From Datisca glomerata (lineage: Eukaryota; Streptophyta; Magnoliopsida; Cucurbitales; Datiscaceae), in contig QANY01012003.1 of assembly GCA_003255025.1 (NCBI GenBank), forward strand, positions 64,122 through 128,121: 64,000 nt of DNA, given 5' to 3'. This document shows positions 46,780 to 58,536 of this stretch, one piece after another. The translations under genes and the position numbers were made by a program. Each line of letters begins with the position of its first letter. The first letter of the stretch is position 1. A model generated the notes under the pieces. It saw only the letters and a list, made by a program, of their open reading frames with translations. It was not told the origin of the DNA and did no database searches.

Positions 46780-49700
46780 AAAAAAAAACTTGTCCTGGGA
46801 TCAAGGATAAGTTTGCCTTTGAGAAACTAGAACTGAGGAGTGAACGTTGTTTTGTAAACAAATCGGCTAGTTGTTGTTGTGAAGGCACATGTTTGACAAT
46901 GAGTTCATTTCTAACTACTCTTTCCCAAACGAAGTGAAAATCTATCTCCACGTATTTTGTACGAGCATGCAGAATTAGGTTCGAGGCTAAAGAGATGTCA
47001 GATGTATTATCACAGTATAATTTTGGAGCTTGAGATTAATAGACATGGAAATCTTTAAGGATTTGTCTAACCCAGCTTAATTTGGCAGCTGTGTTAGCCA
47101 AAGCCTTATATTCGACTTCTGTAGATGACTGAGCCATAATGGCTTATTTTTTCTACACTCCACGAAATAGCATTTTGTCCAAGAAAAATAATAAATCCAA
47201 ACGTTGATCTCCTATAAGAAGGATCACCAGCCCAATCGACATCGCTAAATACCTGTAAATGAAGAGAGTCAGGTTTAAATAGAAGACCATGATCAATAGT
47301 AGCAATAAGATATCTTAATATATGTTTAACTCCAGCAACGTGAGTAGTAGTGGGTGAGTGCATGAATTGACACACTCTATTTACTGCAAAGCTTATATCA
47401 GGATGAATAAAGGTTAAATATTCCAAAGACCCTACAAGACTATGATATAAGGTGACATCAGATAGAGGAGATCCAGTATGACTATAGAGAGGAGACTTAG
47501 AAGAGCATGGGGGTTGACATGGTTTGGCATTAAGCATGCCAGGCTTCAAAAGTAAGTCTCTAGCATATCTAAGCTGGTTGACGAAGATACCACTAGAGTT
47601 TCTAGTAATTTCTAAGCCTAAAAAATACTTGAGAGTACCAAGATCAGTCATATCAAAAGAACATAGCAATTAAGAAACAAGCTGATCAATAAAGATAGTA
47701 TTTTTGTCACTTATGATAATATCATCAACATACAATAAAACATAAGTAAGAGAAGTAGATGTAGCACAGACAAAGAGAGAATTATCAGCATAGGAAGCTA
47801 AAAACTAAGAGAAATAGAATAAGTAGTGAACTTCTCAAACCAGGCTTGTGGTGCATGTTTTAAACCATACAAGGACTTGTGTAATTTACACATAAAATCA
47901 AGGTGTTGTTTATCAACAACCCCTTAAGGTTGACACATGTAAACCTCCTAAGCTAAAGAGCCATGTAAAAAGGTATTCCGTAAAGTCCAGTTATAAGTAA
48001 CGGCTGAGGAAAGGAGAATCAAAACAGTAGGTCTTTTAATCACAGGACTAAAAGTCTCATCATAGTCCAACCCAGCCTGTTGGTGATAGCCCTTGGCAAC
48101 CAATCTAGCTTTGTACCTAGAAACGATGATATCAGGGTTGTATTTAAGTTTGTAGACCCATCTAAAACCTACTAAGTTGTATTAAGGGTGAGGGAACAAG
48201 TATCCATGTTTTTTTAGATTGAAGAGCATCATATTCAGTTTTCCTGGCTTGTACCCATTCTAGAATTTTAGAAGCAGTAGTAAAACATGGTAGTTCATAA
48301 GGTAAAGAAACAGGTAATAAACCAGAAGCAACCAAAGTTTTTCTTTTAGAAATTCTAGATTTAGATCTGATTTGCATAGGATGGACAGATTGTGTATTAG
48401 TGTGTGTAGATGATGTCGGAGCATGCTGAGTAGAAACAAGCAAATCAATAGATATGGCAGCAGAAATATCAGGAAAATGATGAGCATGATGCACAACATG
48501 TCTGTCAGGATGTAGATTGGTAGTGTGATGCATATCAGTTTCCAAAACAGAAGGTAAATGTGACAGAGAGAAGGAAGTATGATCATTAGTATGTTACACA
48601 GTAGAATGAAGCAGTGGAGATGAACAAGAATTAGCCAATTCAGTAATAGCAGATGTAGGAACTAATTCATTAACAATGTGCAAATCACATGGCATAACAG
48701 GTGCATCAGAGGGCATAACAGTATGTAAATCACTATGTGGAGGTAGTAATGTATCGACATTAGTAGTGTTATCAGCACTAGAGACAGCAGCACTAATGTT
48801 TCTATCAGACAAAAAACCAGTTGAAAGATCTAAATTATTCGCATTAGCAACACAAGTATAATCTGCAGAAGGCACAGCAACAGAGGAGTCTCTCGAAAAA
48901 GGAATAGAAGGACCAAAAAAGGGGAGAAGAGAAGCATACCTAGTAGCCAAAGTATCAGAAGTAAGATTCTAAGAGGTAGGTTGCACATTATGTGTAGTAG
49001 AAGTAAAAGGGAAGCACTATTCATCAAAAAGTACATGTCTAGAAGTATAATATTTATTAGAGTTAAGATCATAATATAGAAAACATTTTTTATCACTAGC
49101 ATAGCCTAAGAAAATACATTGAACAGATTTAGGGCAGAATTTATGCTTCATCTAGGGCCTCAAGCTAGGATAGCATGCACAACCGAGAACCCTTAGATGT
49201 TTATAATTAGGCAATTTACTAAATAATGATTCATAAGGTGATGCATTATGTAAAATAGTGCTAGACATGCGATTAATTAAATAAATAGATGTTGCAAAGG
49301 TAAAGTTCTAGAAGGATGGGGGAAGAGAGGCATGGTGCATCATGGTGAGACCAGTCTCAACCAAATGTCTGTGTTTCCTTTTAGCAACTCCATTTTATTG
49401 AGGAGTATAGGGACAAGTCTGTTGATGTGCAATACCATTTTCATGTAGAAAGGATAGAAATTGAAGACTAGTTAGTGTAGTCACCAACCCCATTTGTCCG
49501 AAAAGTTTTAATTTTGGTTGAGAACATGTTCTAAACAAGGGCTTTAAACCTTTAAAAGACAGCAAACACATCAGATTTTTAAGCTATATGAAAGAATCAA
49601 GTGTACCGAGACATATCATCAATAAATATAACATAAATCTTGTGTCCAAGTAAGGAAGCAACAGGGGAAGGCCCCCACACATCACTGTGAATAAGTGCTA

Positions 49701-51448
49701 ACGAAGATGAATAAACAGATTCAGATAGAGCAAAATGAATTCTAGTCATCTTATTCTCAATACAACTAGTACAGATAGATTTGTCAATAGTAGAGGAAGT
49801 ACATGGTAAATGTGCTTTATTTAAAATATGTCTAATAATAGTGTGTGTGGGATGTCCTAACCTAGAGTGCCAAAGCAAATCAGAAGTTTTAGCACCAATC
49901 AAAAACAACACTTGAGGTAGGTGAGCATGATGGAAATGGATAAAGGCCATTGATACTAGGCCCTTTTATGTAGTATTTGGCCTACAGTTTTGTCCAAAAT
50001 CCAAAAGAATGAAGCATCAAATATAAAAATACGGTTATTATCAAGACAAAATATGTGAACAGAAAGTAAATTGGATGATAAAGTAGGAACACGTAAAACT
50101 TGATTTAAGGTAAAAAAAGAGGAAGAAGTGTGAATGTTACCAGAACCAGTGTGAGTGATTGGCAGGGACTGCCCGTTTCCAATGGAGATACTACCTTCCC
50201 CATGATATTCAGAAGTCGAGAACATGTTATTAAGGTCGGGTGTAAGGTGTGAATTGTAACCTGTATCAGTCAACCATACCTAAGATCTAGTGGATTGAGA
50301 ATGTTAAGACATTGTTGTCATGGCTGCTAGATTAGGGGGTAGGTTTCTGCCTTGATAGGAGAAGTTGAGTCTGTGGTAACAGTCAGCGGCACTATGCCCC
50401 ATCTTTTTGCATATCTGACATTGGATTCTGCCATTGTGGGAATAACTTTAAGTATCTTGATTGCTATTTGTAGTGTTCCTGAATGACTAATTACCTAGTG
50501 AAGGGGGAGCTCCAAGAACCGACAGTAAAGATTGGGAATTCCAATTAAGTTTTCTACCTCCTCGAATTGAATTGAACCTACCACCATCTCTATTGTCTCT
50601 GTAGTTTCGTGAACCTTGACCTTGGTTGGTACTCGATTAGGAAAGGATGCAAGTAGAGTTGTACTCGGAAAGACTGAATCTTGATGCTTTTGTTGAGTGT
50701 CTAAGAAATATTTTTCAGACTTAAGAAGGGCATGTAATTCTTCTAAAGAAATAGGTTCTGTCCGAGTTCTAATTGATGTTCTTATAGAGTTATACTCAGC
50801 AGGTAGACTATTAATCGTGTAAATAAGGATATCATCATCATCTACACCAACAGAAATAACAGCTAATTTATCATTTACCTTTTTAATCCTTTGAATATAA
50901 GAGTCTATGCTTTCAGAAGCCTTCTTTGTGACAGATTGCAAGTCTGATTTAAGTTGTAGGATGAGAACCTACACTCAATTGAATCCCATAGCTCTTTTGA
51001 TGTTTTGCACCCAACAACATAGGGCAGTAAGTGAGAGGGTAGCATTGATCAAGGTCATAAGAGCTTGATCTTGTGCCACCCACTAGTCAAAATTGGGATC
51101 TCTTGAGTCAGAATCATCATTGTTCTTGATGCATGGAGAAGGGCAGTGATGCGATTCGTCTACATAACCGTACACCATTTGGGCTTTCAATATCGCCAAG
51201 ATCTGATACTTTCATAACATGAAATTTCTTGAGTCTAAACTAATTGAAATCAGATTACAAATATTAGAGAGAAGAAAAATGGGCGAGTGGGAATGAGTTT
51301 CAAAAACAAAAGAGGAATTTAGGGAAAAACTTTGAGTAAAGGTTGAAGAACGAACAATTTGGGAGTTAGTTTGAGAATTGGCTTGAGACCCAATTCTAGT
51401 AGTCGTGGTTTCCTGGGTTTCAGAAAAGGGATTTTCTGTTTCTGCCAT
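46780..51448 (-). pseudogene. copia C gag-pol remnant
   Basis: Start MAETENPFSETQ at 51448. Gag continues with KASESIDSYIQRIKKVNDKL (50900-50850) and a SEKYFLDTQQKHQ block. The protease motif reads VWLTDTGYNSHLT near 50270, with DTGA altered to DTGY. The pre-integrase zinc region reads LLWHSRLGHPTHTIIRHIL and CTSCIENKMTRIHF (49880-49730), and the first integrase Asp lies in LIHSDVWGPSPVAS. RT/RNase H blocks include DLGTLKYFLGLEI (47650-47610), SFAVNRVCQFMHSPTTTHV and VFSDVDWAGDPSYRRST (47280-47210), then TKYVEIDFHFVWERV and PSQQQLADLFTK (46950-46850). Many frameshifts and stops. Confidence 0.92.
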
Positions 51449-51472
51449 GGATCATTGATGTGAGTCAAATTT

Positions 51473-51484
51473 GCTCCGATACCA
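51473..51484 (-). other. primer binding site of copia C
   Basis: Minus-strand TGGTATCGGAGC directly follows the 5' LTR; it matches the initiator Met tRNA complement except for A-to-G at one position. Confidence 0.92.
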
Positions 51485-51722
51485 TGAAGAAAATCTTAAG
51501 AGAGTTTTTACAGAATAGAAGAGAGCAGATGAAGGAGAAAGAAGATGAAGAAAGGAAGAAGCCTTAAGGAGAAGGATACATTGATCACTGCTAAAACCTA
51601 GAAGAGTCGAGAGCTAATACAAGAAGTAGACCTATCTCTTAAGAGAGGAAAAGACCAAAAACACCCCTAATAAACAAAAACAGTAAAGATAAAGTATTTA
51701 TAATATACCCTTTATGTTAACA
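51485..51722 (-). repeat. 5' LTR of copia C
   Basis: 238 bp, plus-strand ends TGAAGAAAATC and TATGTTAACA; its right end is fixed by the ATAAC target duplication. Confidence 0.95.
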
Positions 51723-51990
51723 ATAACGAAGTTCCCCTAGCAGTAAATTTAAACCATGAATATGACCTGAAACTTCAGCATCAGTGAGGAGGCTGAAAGA
51801 GCTTATGCACAAAGAATGAAGAGAAACGGCAACAACGGATCCCCTTGCCTTAGACCTCGCTTAGGTAATAGGCTTTCATAAATATCACCATTAATTATAA
51901 TTTTAAGCAACATTGATGAGATGCAAGAGAATATCCAACTACACCACTTGTAAAAAAAAACCATATTCTCGAGCACATCTTATATATATA

Positions 51991-52302
51991 TATATATATA
52001 TACACGTTTGTAAGCATCCAAAATGTCTTCTTTCAAAAAAATACAAAAAATAATATTGAGGTCAGTTACAAAAATATTTTATTTTTTTCTAAAATAATAC
52101 ACAAGTATTACACTTTCTTGAACTTTTTCTAAAGTACTTTCTTAAATCTTTTGTTATCATATTTATTCTCTAATACTTATTTACCCTACCTTTTCATTAT
52201 CCAACTCTTTGTATTATTCTAACCTTTCACTGAGACTCGACGGTACTCTATAAATGCTCCCCTCTCTCTAGCTACGTGGTTGGTTCCTCCTAAATCTACA
52301 GT
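51991..52302. other. AT-rich junction between LINE-B and copia D
   Basis: Starts with a (TA)n run (51982-52004). There is no coding homology; it may be a decayed LINE or copia sequence. Confidence 0.4.
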
Positions 52303-53262
52303 CTATACAGGATAAGATTCAGTTAGTAACACACTGCTAGAAATATAACAACGGTGAGAAGTAATATTATAAAGTACCTTGTCTTTCTTGGTTTCACTAG
52401 GAGACACAGTGCATTCACGCGCAAAGTGACCCAAAATTGCACAGTTATAGCATTTCATCTCACTTTTGTTTTTCCTTTTACCGCCACGTTTACCTCTTAT
52501 ATGACGGTTGGTCTCAGGTTTTTTGCCTTTGTGTTGTGGGTTTGCACCTTTTCTTTTCTTTCCTTTATTGAAAAATTTAGAATTTTCCTCTCTTAAAACT
52601 TCTCTTTTGGGAACTTGTTTCAGCAACATAAGCTTGAGTAGAAGTTTTACCAGCTTTCAAGCGCTCAGCTTCTAATTCCACTGGACGCGCAATATCATTA
52701 AAAGTTTTTATATTTTCATTGTGCGTCATGTTGACCTTCATGTGTTCCCAATTTTGAGGGAGTGAATGAATGATAGCTTGAACTTGTTGTTCGTCAGTTA
52801 ATGCATGCCCAACACTCTTTAACTCTTTGATCATGTTTGACATCTCTCTCCAATGTTGTTTCATTGTGTGATGATGACGCTTCACATAAGTGTCAAATTT
52901 GATCGTGAGTTATCTTAGTATTATTGTTGAAGTCAAACCAAATTTCTCTTTTAGAGCATCCCACATATCATTGGCAACTTCAAACTTTTCAAACTCACAC
53001 ATAAGATCATATTGCATGCAACTCAACAACGTAATGTGAGCTATGTTGTTCTTTTATTTCCATAAATGATCAGCCTCTTAATCTTTTCTATGTTGAGCAG
53101 AAGTACCATCTTTAGGTTCAGTCATATTATTTTCAAGGGTTTTTAGAACTTCTTGTTCCTCAAGAATATACTACTTTTTTATGCCAAATATCAAAATTAT
53201 CACAGTTCAGTTTCTCACCTTTGTTCAGTTCAGCTATAATAATTTTTTATGAGGAAGTCATA
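52303..53262 (-). pseudogene. copia D gag
   Basis: MTSS-like start near 53262, then LNCDNFDIWHKK, MQYDLMCEFEKFEVANDMW and WDALKEKFG blocks. Frame 52577-52885 has KQHWREMSNMIKELKSVGH and IIHSLPQNWEHMKVNM, and frame 52303-52629 has a lysine-rich stretch with an intact zinc knuckle CYNCAILGHFAREC (near 52454-52413). This is a typical copia Gag that packages RNA. Stops and frame changes occur at about 52885, 53055 and 53170. Confidence 0.88.
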
Positions 53263-54747
53263 TCAACTACAACATATAAACACAACAGCACATATAAATA
53301 CTAGCACTTCAAAAGAAAAAAAACACATATTCACATCTTAAAGCTATGGTAAAATTAACTAAGTCAATAATGATGTGATATTGAGTATAAGATCAAAAGT
53401 TCTCAGTGCTTATAATCATCTCCCGTACAGAATATCAAATCATCATTACTTAGTTATATGCCCAAAACATAACACATATGAGAATACACTAATCTCATTT
53501 ATCATAACTCTAGCCCAGTTAATATCATAATGTGAAAAGTACATACACAAAATGAAAGAGTATACTAAATATGGCAACTTAGTTAAAAAAAGATGCAAAA
53601 AACAATCATTGTATGTACAAAATAAATGGGACGTCACAATGTCTTTAAAACTTGAACATGGGACTCCATTTAGTATATGTCCCTTCCTGTCTACGCCAAG
53701 GCTCAACCTTACGCTCTGAAGATTTACGAATTACGATAATGTAGCTGATCGATGAATTCCAGAACGTATATTTCGTTCCTCTCTTAATATGAGATCTTCT
53801 GTAATACACTCGTATTCTTCAGAGGTATATTTTTCCATGATCTCTTTTTTATCTGCATTTCACAAGTCTGGCAAGAAATTGAGAATAATTTTGCATATAT
53901 CTATCTCAACTTCAATGTCCTTTTTTCACACTTCATTGTACATTTTACTCAAATGTACTACATGTTCCACCATGTTATGATGTGGATTCATTTTGTACTC
54001 ACAAAGTTCATAGTACAAATTATATGATCTGTCATAATCTGGGTCTCAATTCATATTCTGTACTAACATAAAAAAAATATATCACATTTTTAATAAAAAA
54101 AAATTGACAGAATAACTTAAAAACCAATTCACAATCAAAACTCAACAATGGCCAAAAGACTTACTTCCAATATTAACCCATATTAACGCATACAGTGTCA
54201 AAATATCACATTTATTTTTATTATGCAAATGTAAATGCCACGAACATTAACGAATAATTATTGACTATAATATGGTGAAACAACCTCAGAATACATAATA
54301 CTATGCAGAATAGCCACCAACATTAACGAATGCAAATGGAGTTCTTAACCAAATGAAAGAAATTGATAGAATTCAAAATCACATCAAATTCAGTAAAAAA
54401 AATTGGGTAGTGGGCAAAAACACATTCCGTTAACAAACTCACTCAAATCTAATTTTTACTTAATTATTTACAGTCACCCGTTAGTTAAATATTCATAAAT
54501 CATAAAAGAATGAGTGGGTTAATAAAGAAAAAAAAGTGCTTCATATGTTTTAATCATAAAGCATCAGATTTGCATATGGACATGTGTAAGAGGACAACAA
54601 CACGTGAGATTAAAAATTATGCAGAATACTAATGTTTTATGAAACAATATTACACAAACAAACATACGAAGATAATAGTCAAGGATATATAATCAATTCC
54701 GAACAAATTTCTTTAAGACTCATATAGGCATGAAAACGTCAAGATTT
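53263..54747 (-). other. untranslated leader of copia D
   Basis: No credible gene. ORFs at 53446-53706 (-) and 53789-53980 (+) have no recognised motif. The length is like the long leader of copia 1. Confidence 0.5.
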
Positions 54748-54759
54748 GCTCTGATACCA
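54748..54759 (-). other. primer binding site of copia D
   Basis: Minus-strand TGGTATCAGAGC, an exact match to the plant initiator Met tRNA complement, one base inside the LTR. Confidence 0.92.
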
Positions 54760-54760
54760 A

Positions 54761-55378
54761 TGTAGAAAATAATCGAGTCAAGTATACTTACTTGATTATG
54801 CAGCGAAATGGATCGAATTGACGAATTACGTGTCGGATCTTGTAAAAAATCATGAAAACAAATACTTCACTTGTTCCACAACCCAAGAGCCATTGATTTT
54901 GTATGTGAAAATTTGATTTTAGTGTTGGAGGAATGATTTTCTCTATAGTTTTTTAATATGTCCAAATTTTCTTCTCAAAAACACAAAAGTTAATGGTAGT
55001 TTTTAATTTAACCACCATTGGTAGTTTTTTATGTGAAAAATTATATCAACCATTTCTTTTCAAAACAGGATCGGGTCGACCCATCATGGACGCTCAGATC
55101 CGAGTTTTCCAACAAAATTCATTGATGGAGCTCTTGAAAAAAAAAATTGATGGATCGAAAAACTCGATTTATATGGATATAATTGATCGGTTCGATTTTC
55201 ATTTTGACAAAATCATAAATTTCGCTCGTAACCCTTAATAAATTCATTGAACTCATCAACAACATCCCAATTCAACGAATTTCCTCTTCCTTTGTTATGA
55301 GCTAGAAGAAAATGCATTATAATCCACCATTATGATTGGTTGACAGAATTCTATCTCGTAAATAGGACATTGTCTACA
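54761..55378 (-). repeat. 5' LTR of copia D
   Basis: The inner end TGTAGA is fixed by the primer site. The outer end is placed at TCTACA (55373-55378), which completes a 6-bp inverted terminus and gives a 618-bp LTR. No target duplication can be checked because the other end is lost. Confidence 0.65.
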
Positions 55379-55719
55379 AAACATATTTTAACAGCAAATT
55401 TTCAGTATCTGCCGTATTCAGGGTGCTTCCTTGTATTATGAAAGAAATGAGACCTAGAAAGTACAAATGAATACTAGAATATTTACCAGAAGAATTACAT
55501 GAACTTCACGGCGAGAACCAACAAGTTTTCAAAGAGTTGTAGGCTGTGATAAAGGGCAGAAAGAAGATATGGCAATTGAAATTCCTGCGACTTCACTGCT
55601 TAGTAGTCGGCAAACAGGCGCACCAAAATGCTACCCATGTTTTGGTCCCCAAGTTTCAATTGCATCTTATAAGTGTTTATGGCTGCCATGGGTTTCCTTT
55701 TACTTGTAGAGTTTCAATC
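55379..55719. promoter_or_regulatory. putative promoter and 5' UTR of the PPR gene
   Basis: Only about 340 bp separate the LTR end from the preferred PPR start. The PPR frame is open back to 55546 but that part lacks PPR or targeting features. No clear TATA box was seen. The promoter may extend into the LTR. Confidence 0.4.
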
Positions 55720-57765
55720 ATGTTTGCAAAACCAGTAACTACCCAGGTCTCTGACTTACTGTATCTAAATTCGAGGCTTTACCGCGTGAAGTTCTGTACC
55801 CAAATACCGTTGAACCCGAATAAATTGAACTCCGCAAGCAGCAGTAAAAGTAGCAAGTTTCTTGTTTTTTGCAACTCCCAGATTACTAGAAATGGACGGA
55901 ATGGTTATGTCGAAGAAGCTGAATTAATCTTTAACCGTATGCCCCATAAAAACACCATCTCCTGGACTGCCATGCTTACGGCGTATGCAGAAAATGGCCG
56001 AATACTTGATGCACGAAAGATGTTTGACAAAATGCCACAACGAAGCACTGCGTCTTATAATGCGATGATCACGGCTTATTATAGGCAAAACATGATAGAT
56101 GAAGCTTTTGGGTTGTTTTCTAGCATGCCTAACCGAAATTCTATATCTTACGCAGCCATGATCACAGGTCTTGTACAGGGAAGAATGTTTGACATGGCAG
56201 AGAAGTTGTACCGTGAATCTCTGGTTTTGTGGAAGGACCATGTTTCTTCGAATGTGTTAATCAATGGGTATTTGAAAGCGGGAAGAGTAGAGGAGGCCGT
56301 TCAGATGTTTGAATTTATGGAGGAGAAAGATGTAATTTCTTGGAGCTCTATGATTGATGGGTATTGCAAAATAGGAAGAACTGTTGATGCTAGAAATTTG
56401 TTTGATAAGATGCCGCTGAAAAATGTCGTTACTTGGACCTCTATGATTGATGGTTATATGAAATTTGGGAATTTCGAAGATGGGTTTATTCTGTTCTTGA
56501 ATTCGAGGAGGCAACGAGTTGAGGTTAATGATAAAACTTTGACTGTACTATTCGATGCGTGTGGGAGTTTCGGTAGATACGAAGAAGGGATTCAGATCCA
56601 CGGGTTAGTTTCCCGCTTAGGATTTGACTTGGATGTTTTCCTTGGTAATTCAATGATCACAATGTATTCTAGATGCTCTTGTATTGATGAAGCTGCTCAA
56701 GTATTTCATTTGATGACCAAAAAAGATGTAGTTACTTGGAATTCCATGATTGCAGGATATATTAAATCTAAGAAGATAAATGAAGCTTTTTCACTATTCG
56801 AGAAAATGTCGCAAAAGGATGTCGTTTCATGGACAACAATGATAACTGGATTCTCTGATGTTCGGATGACGAAGAATGCTGTGCAGTTGTTCCAAACGAT
56901 GCCGAACAAGGATGATGATGTTGTTTGGACCGCTGTAATTTCGGGTTTTGTCAACAACGCTGAATACAAAAAAGCTTTCCATTGGTTTATCAAAATGATT
57001 CAGAAAGAAATCAAGCCAAACACACTCACTTTGAGCTGCGTGCTGAGTGCTGCTGCTGGGTTGGCTACATTAAAGCAAGGGTTAATGATCCATGCTCTAG
57101 TAATAAAGATGGATAAGGAATTTGATATATCCATTCAAAACTCGCTAGTTTCTATGTATTGCAAGTGTGGAAATGTGGCCGATGGGTATAAAATATACTG
57201 TGATATCGAAATTCCTAATGTAGTTTCTTTCAACTCAATGATTACGGGGCTTGCCCAGAACGGACTTGGGGAAGAAGCGATTACGGTATTTACGAAAATG
57301 CAGGACGGAGGCCAAGAACCTAATGAAATCACTTTTCTAGGTGTGCTTTCAGCTTGTGTCCATGTGGGGTTGGTAGAAGAGGGGTGGAAGTATTTTCGAA
57401 TAATGAAATCAACGTATAATATTGAACCTGGGGTTGATCACTATGCTTGTATGGTTGATCTGCTTGGCCGAGCTGGATTGCTAGATGAAGCGATGAATTT
57501 GATTGATTCTGTGCCATTTGAACCCCATATTGGTATATGGGGATCTATTCTAGGTGCAAGCAGGACTCACCTTCGTCTTGATATAGCAGAAATTGCAGCT
57601 CGACGGCTTATTGAGTTGGAACCTGATAATGCAACCCCTTATGTGGTACTGTCCAAATTACGTTCTATTCTAGGTGAAAATGAGTATGGTGAGCTAATAA
57701 TGTTGGCTAAGGTTTCGAAAAGGATAAAAAAGAGTCCCGGTTGTAGTTGGATAACAGGGAGCTGA
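55720..57765 (+). CDS. PLS-class pentatricopeptide repeat protein (E subgroup), probably mitochondrial
   Basis: An intronless frame of 681 residues from the Met at 55720; the frame is open from an upstream ATG at 55546, which would add 58 residues. I chose 55720 because MFAKPVTTQVSDLLYLNSRL is Arg/Ser-rich without acids, like an organelle presequence. About sixteen PPR units follow, with recurring phrases such as SWTAMLTAYAENGRI, DVISWSSMIDGYCK and DVVTWNSMIAGYIKSKKI, then GIWGSILGASRTHLRLD, the E domain. The overall order closely resembles Arabidopsis At1g53600 as I remember it. Such proteins bind organellar RNA base by base and act in editing, splicing or stability. The protein stops at PGCSWITGS, so the E+ tail common after GCSW is missing. 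The intact frame suggests a functional gene. Confidence 0.92.
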   Translation: MFAKPVTTQVSDLLYLNSRLYRVKFCTQIPLNPNKLNSASSSKSSKFLVFCNSQITRNGRNGYVEEAELIFNRMPHKNTISWTAMLTAYAENGRILDARKMFDKMPQRSTASYNAMITAYYRQNMIDEAFGLFSSMPNRNSISYAAMITGLVQGRMFDMAEKLYRESLVLWKDHVSSNVLINGYLKAGRVEEAVQMFEFMEEKDVISWSSMIDGYCKIGRTVDARNLFDKMPLKNVVTWTSMIDGYMKFGNFEDGFILFLNSRRQRVEVNDKTLTVLFDACGSFGRYEEGIQIHGLVSRLGFDLDVFLGNSMITMYSRCSCIDEAAQVFHLMTKKDVVTWNSMIAGYIKSKKINEAFSLFEKMSQKDVVSWTTMITGFSDVRMTKNAVQLFQTMPNKDDDVVWTAVISGFVNNAEYKKAFHWFIKMIQKEIKPNTLTLSCVLSAAAGLATLKQGLMIHALVIKMDKEFDISIQNSLVSMYCKCGNVADGYKIYCDIEIPNVVSFNSMITGLAQNGLGEEAITVFTKMQDGGQEPNEITFLGVLSACVHVGLVEEGWKYFRIMKSTYNIEPGVDHYACMVDLLGRAGLLDEAMNLIDSVPFEPHIGIWGSILGASRTHLRLDIAEIAARRLIELEPDNATPYVVLSKLRSILGENEYGELIMLAKVSKRIKKSPGCSWITGS

Positions 57766-58536
57766 TCGAAATAGATCAGAACTTTCCCGGTTGTATCCTT
57801 AATCTACTTCTACAAAGCTTATTGAGTCGTTGAAGGGTCTTGCATACCTTTCAGTCTACAGGCACAGAAGAGGCAAAGTCAGACTATATACCAGGCTCGA
57901 GGGACGGGACCAAACTATGGCTCACCCTTCAGTAAGAATGAAATTCTTACACATTAAGTTCTGTGAGTTTGTCCAGCTCTCCACTCTTTTTACCAATTTA
58001 TGTGTATAGTAAAAGAAAAAATATATATTGCTACCATTGTGATTTATATACAACTTACTGGAATGTACAACATCTCATAAAATAACAGTACGCATCAATA
58101 TTACTACTCTCGACATACTTAACATTCGGATATGGTTCGGTAACAATCGTTCGATCTTATACAGTTGAAAACTTGAAACTAATGGCCAGAAATTAGCAGA
58201 AAATCTTCAAGAACGTGTGACCTTTTCATTAAAAGTTTTATTTAGATGTACAAATAAACAATCAATACGTACAAGAACAATTGTAAACTTTCGATAACGA
58301 ACCATACACAACGATTTCATGTATTATTCCGTATAACAAACAAGTAAGATCTATACCACGTTCTGGAAAACCAAAAATCCTACTGATAATTACAACGTAG
58401 GTATATGAACAAGAACACAAAACTCGCAGAAACTCCATCCTTTTCTCCTTCCAACTTGTTCATTATCATGTCTATTCAGGGCTTGCTCACCTTATTGTCT
58501 ATCCTATCCGAGCCATACTGCTCACTGTACTGAGAC
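57766..58536. other. convergent intergenic region with both 3' UTRs
   Basis: About 770 bp between the PPR stop and the C2 gene stop, AT-rich, without ORFs. It should hold the two 3' UTRs and polyadenylation signals; ATAAA/AATAAA-like motifs occur near 58078 and 58250. Confidence 0.5.

Larger units (their letters stand above)
46528..51722 (-). mobile_element. Ty1/copia element C, nearly full length, target duplication ATAAC
   Basis: LTRs are 46528-46763 and 51485-51722 (about 237 bp, TG...CA). The 5-bp duplication ATAAC is at 46523-46527 and 51723-51727. The primer site, polypurine tract, gag, protease, integrase, RT and RNase H are all recognisable in order. The element is 5195 bp, a normal length for short-LTR copia elements. 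LTRs differ at roughly one base in ten and all domains have stops, so it is old. It sits in the RT of LINE-B. Confidence 0.95.
44590..51990 (-). pseudogene. LINE-B (L1-type) RT and 3' domains, split by copia element C
   Basis: Minus-strand order: the RT part 51990-51728 reads GLRQGDPLLPFLFILC. After copia C, 46527-46252 reads INLFFVDDSILFCQA, with the FADD catalytic box altered to FVDD, and KYLGLESNF. Post-RT region 46191-45565 reads CFKLPTTFLDDLC and GWRILLEGEKILY. Further on, 44710-44590 reads AHRLAHFGLSISKD, the end of an RVT_3 RNase H-like domain. The zf-RVT part between is missing or unreadable (about 44720-45560). The 5' endonuclease half is absent. Frameshifts are common. Confidence 0.8.
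52303..55378 (-). mobile_element. Ty1/copia element D, 5' part only
   Basis: From right to left: LTR 54761-55378 (TGTAGA...TCTACA termini on the plus strand), primer site 54748-54759, about 1.5 kb leader, and gag 53262-52303. Protease, integrase, RT and the 3' LTR are missing. The element is cut off near 52303-52330, close to the LINE-B relic. Confidence 0.75.
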
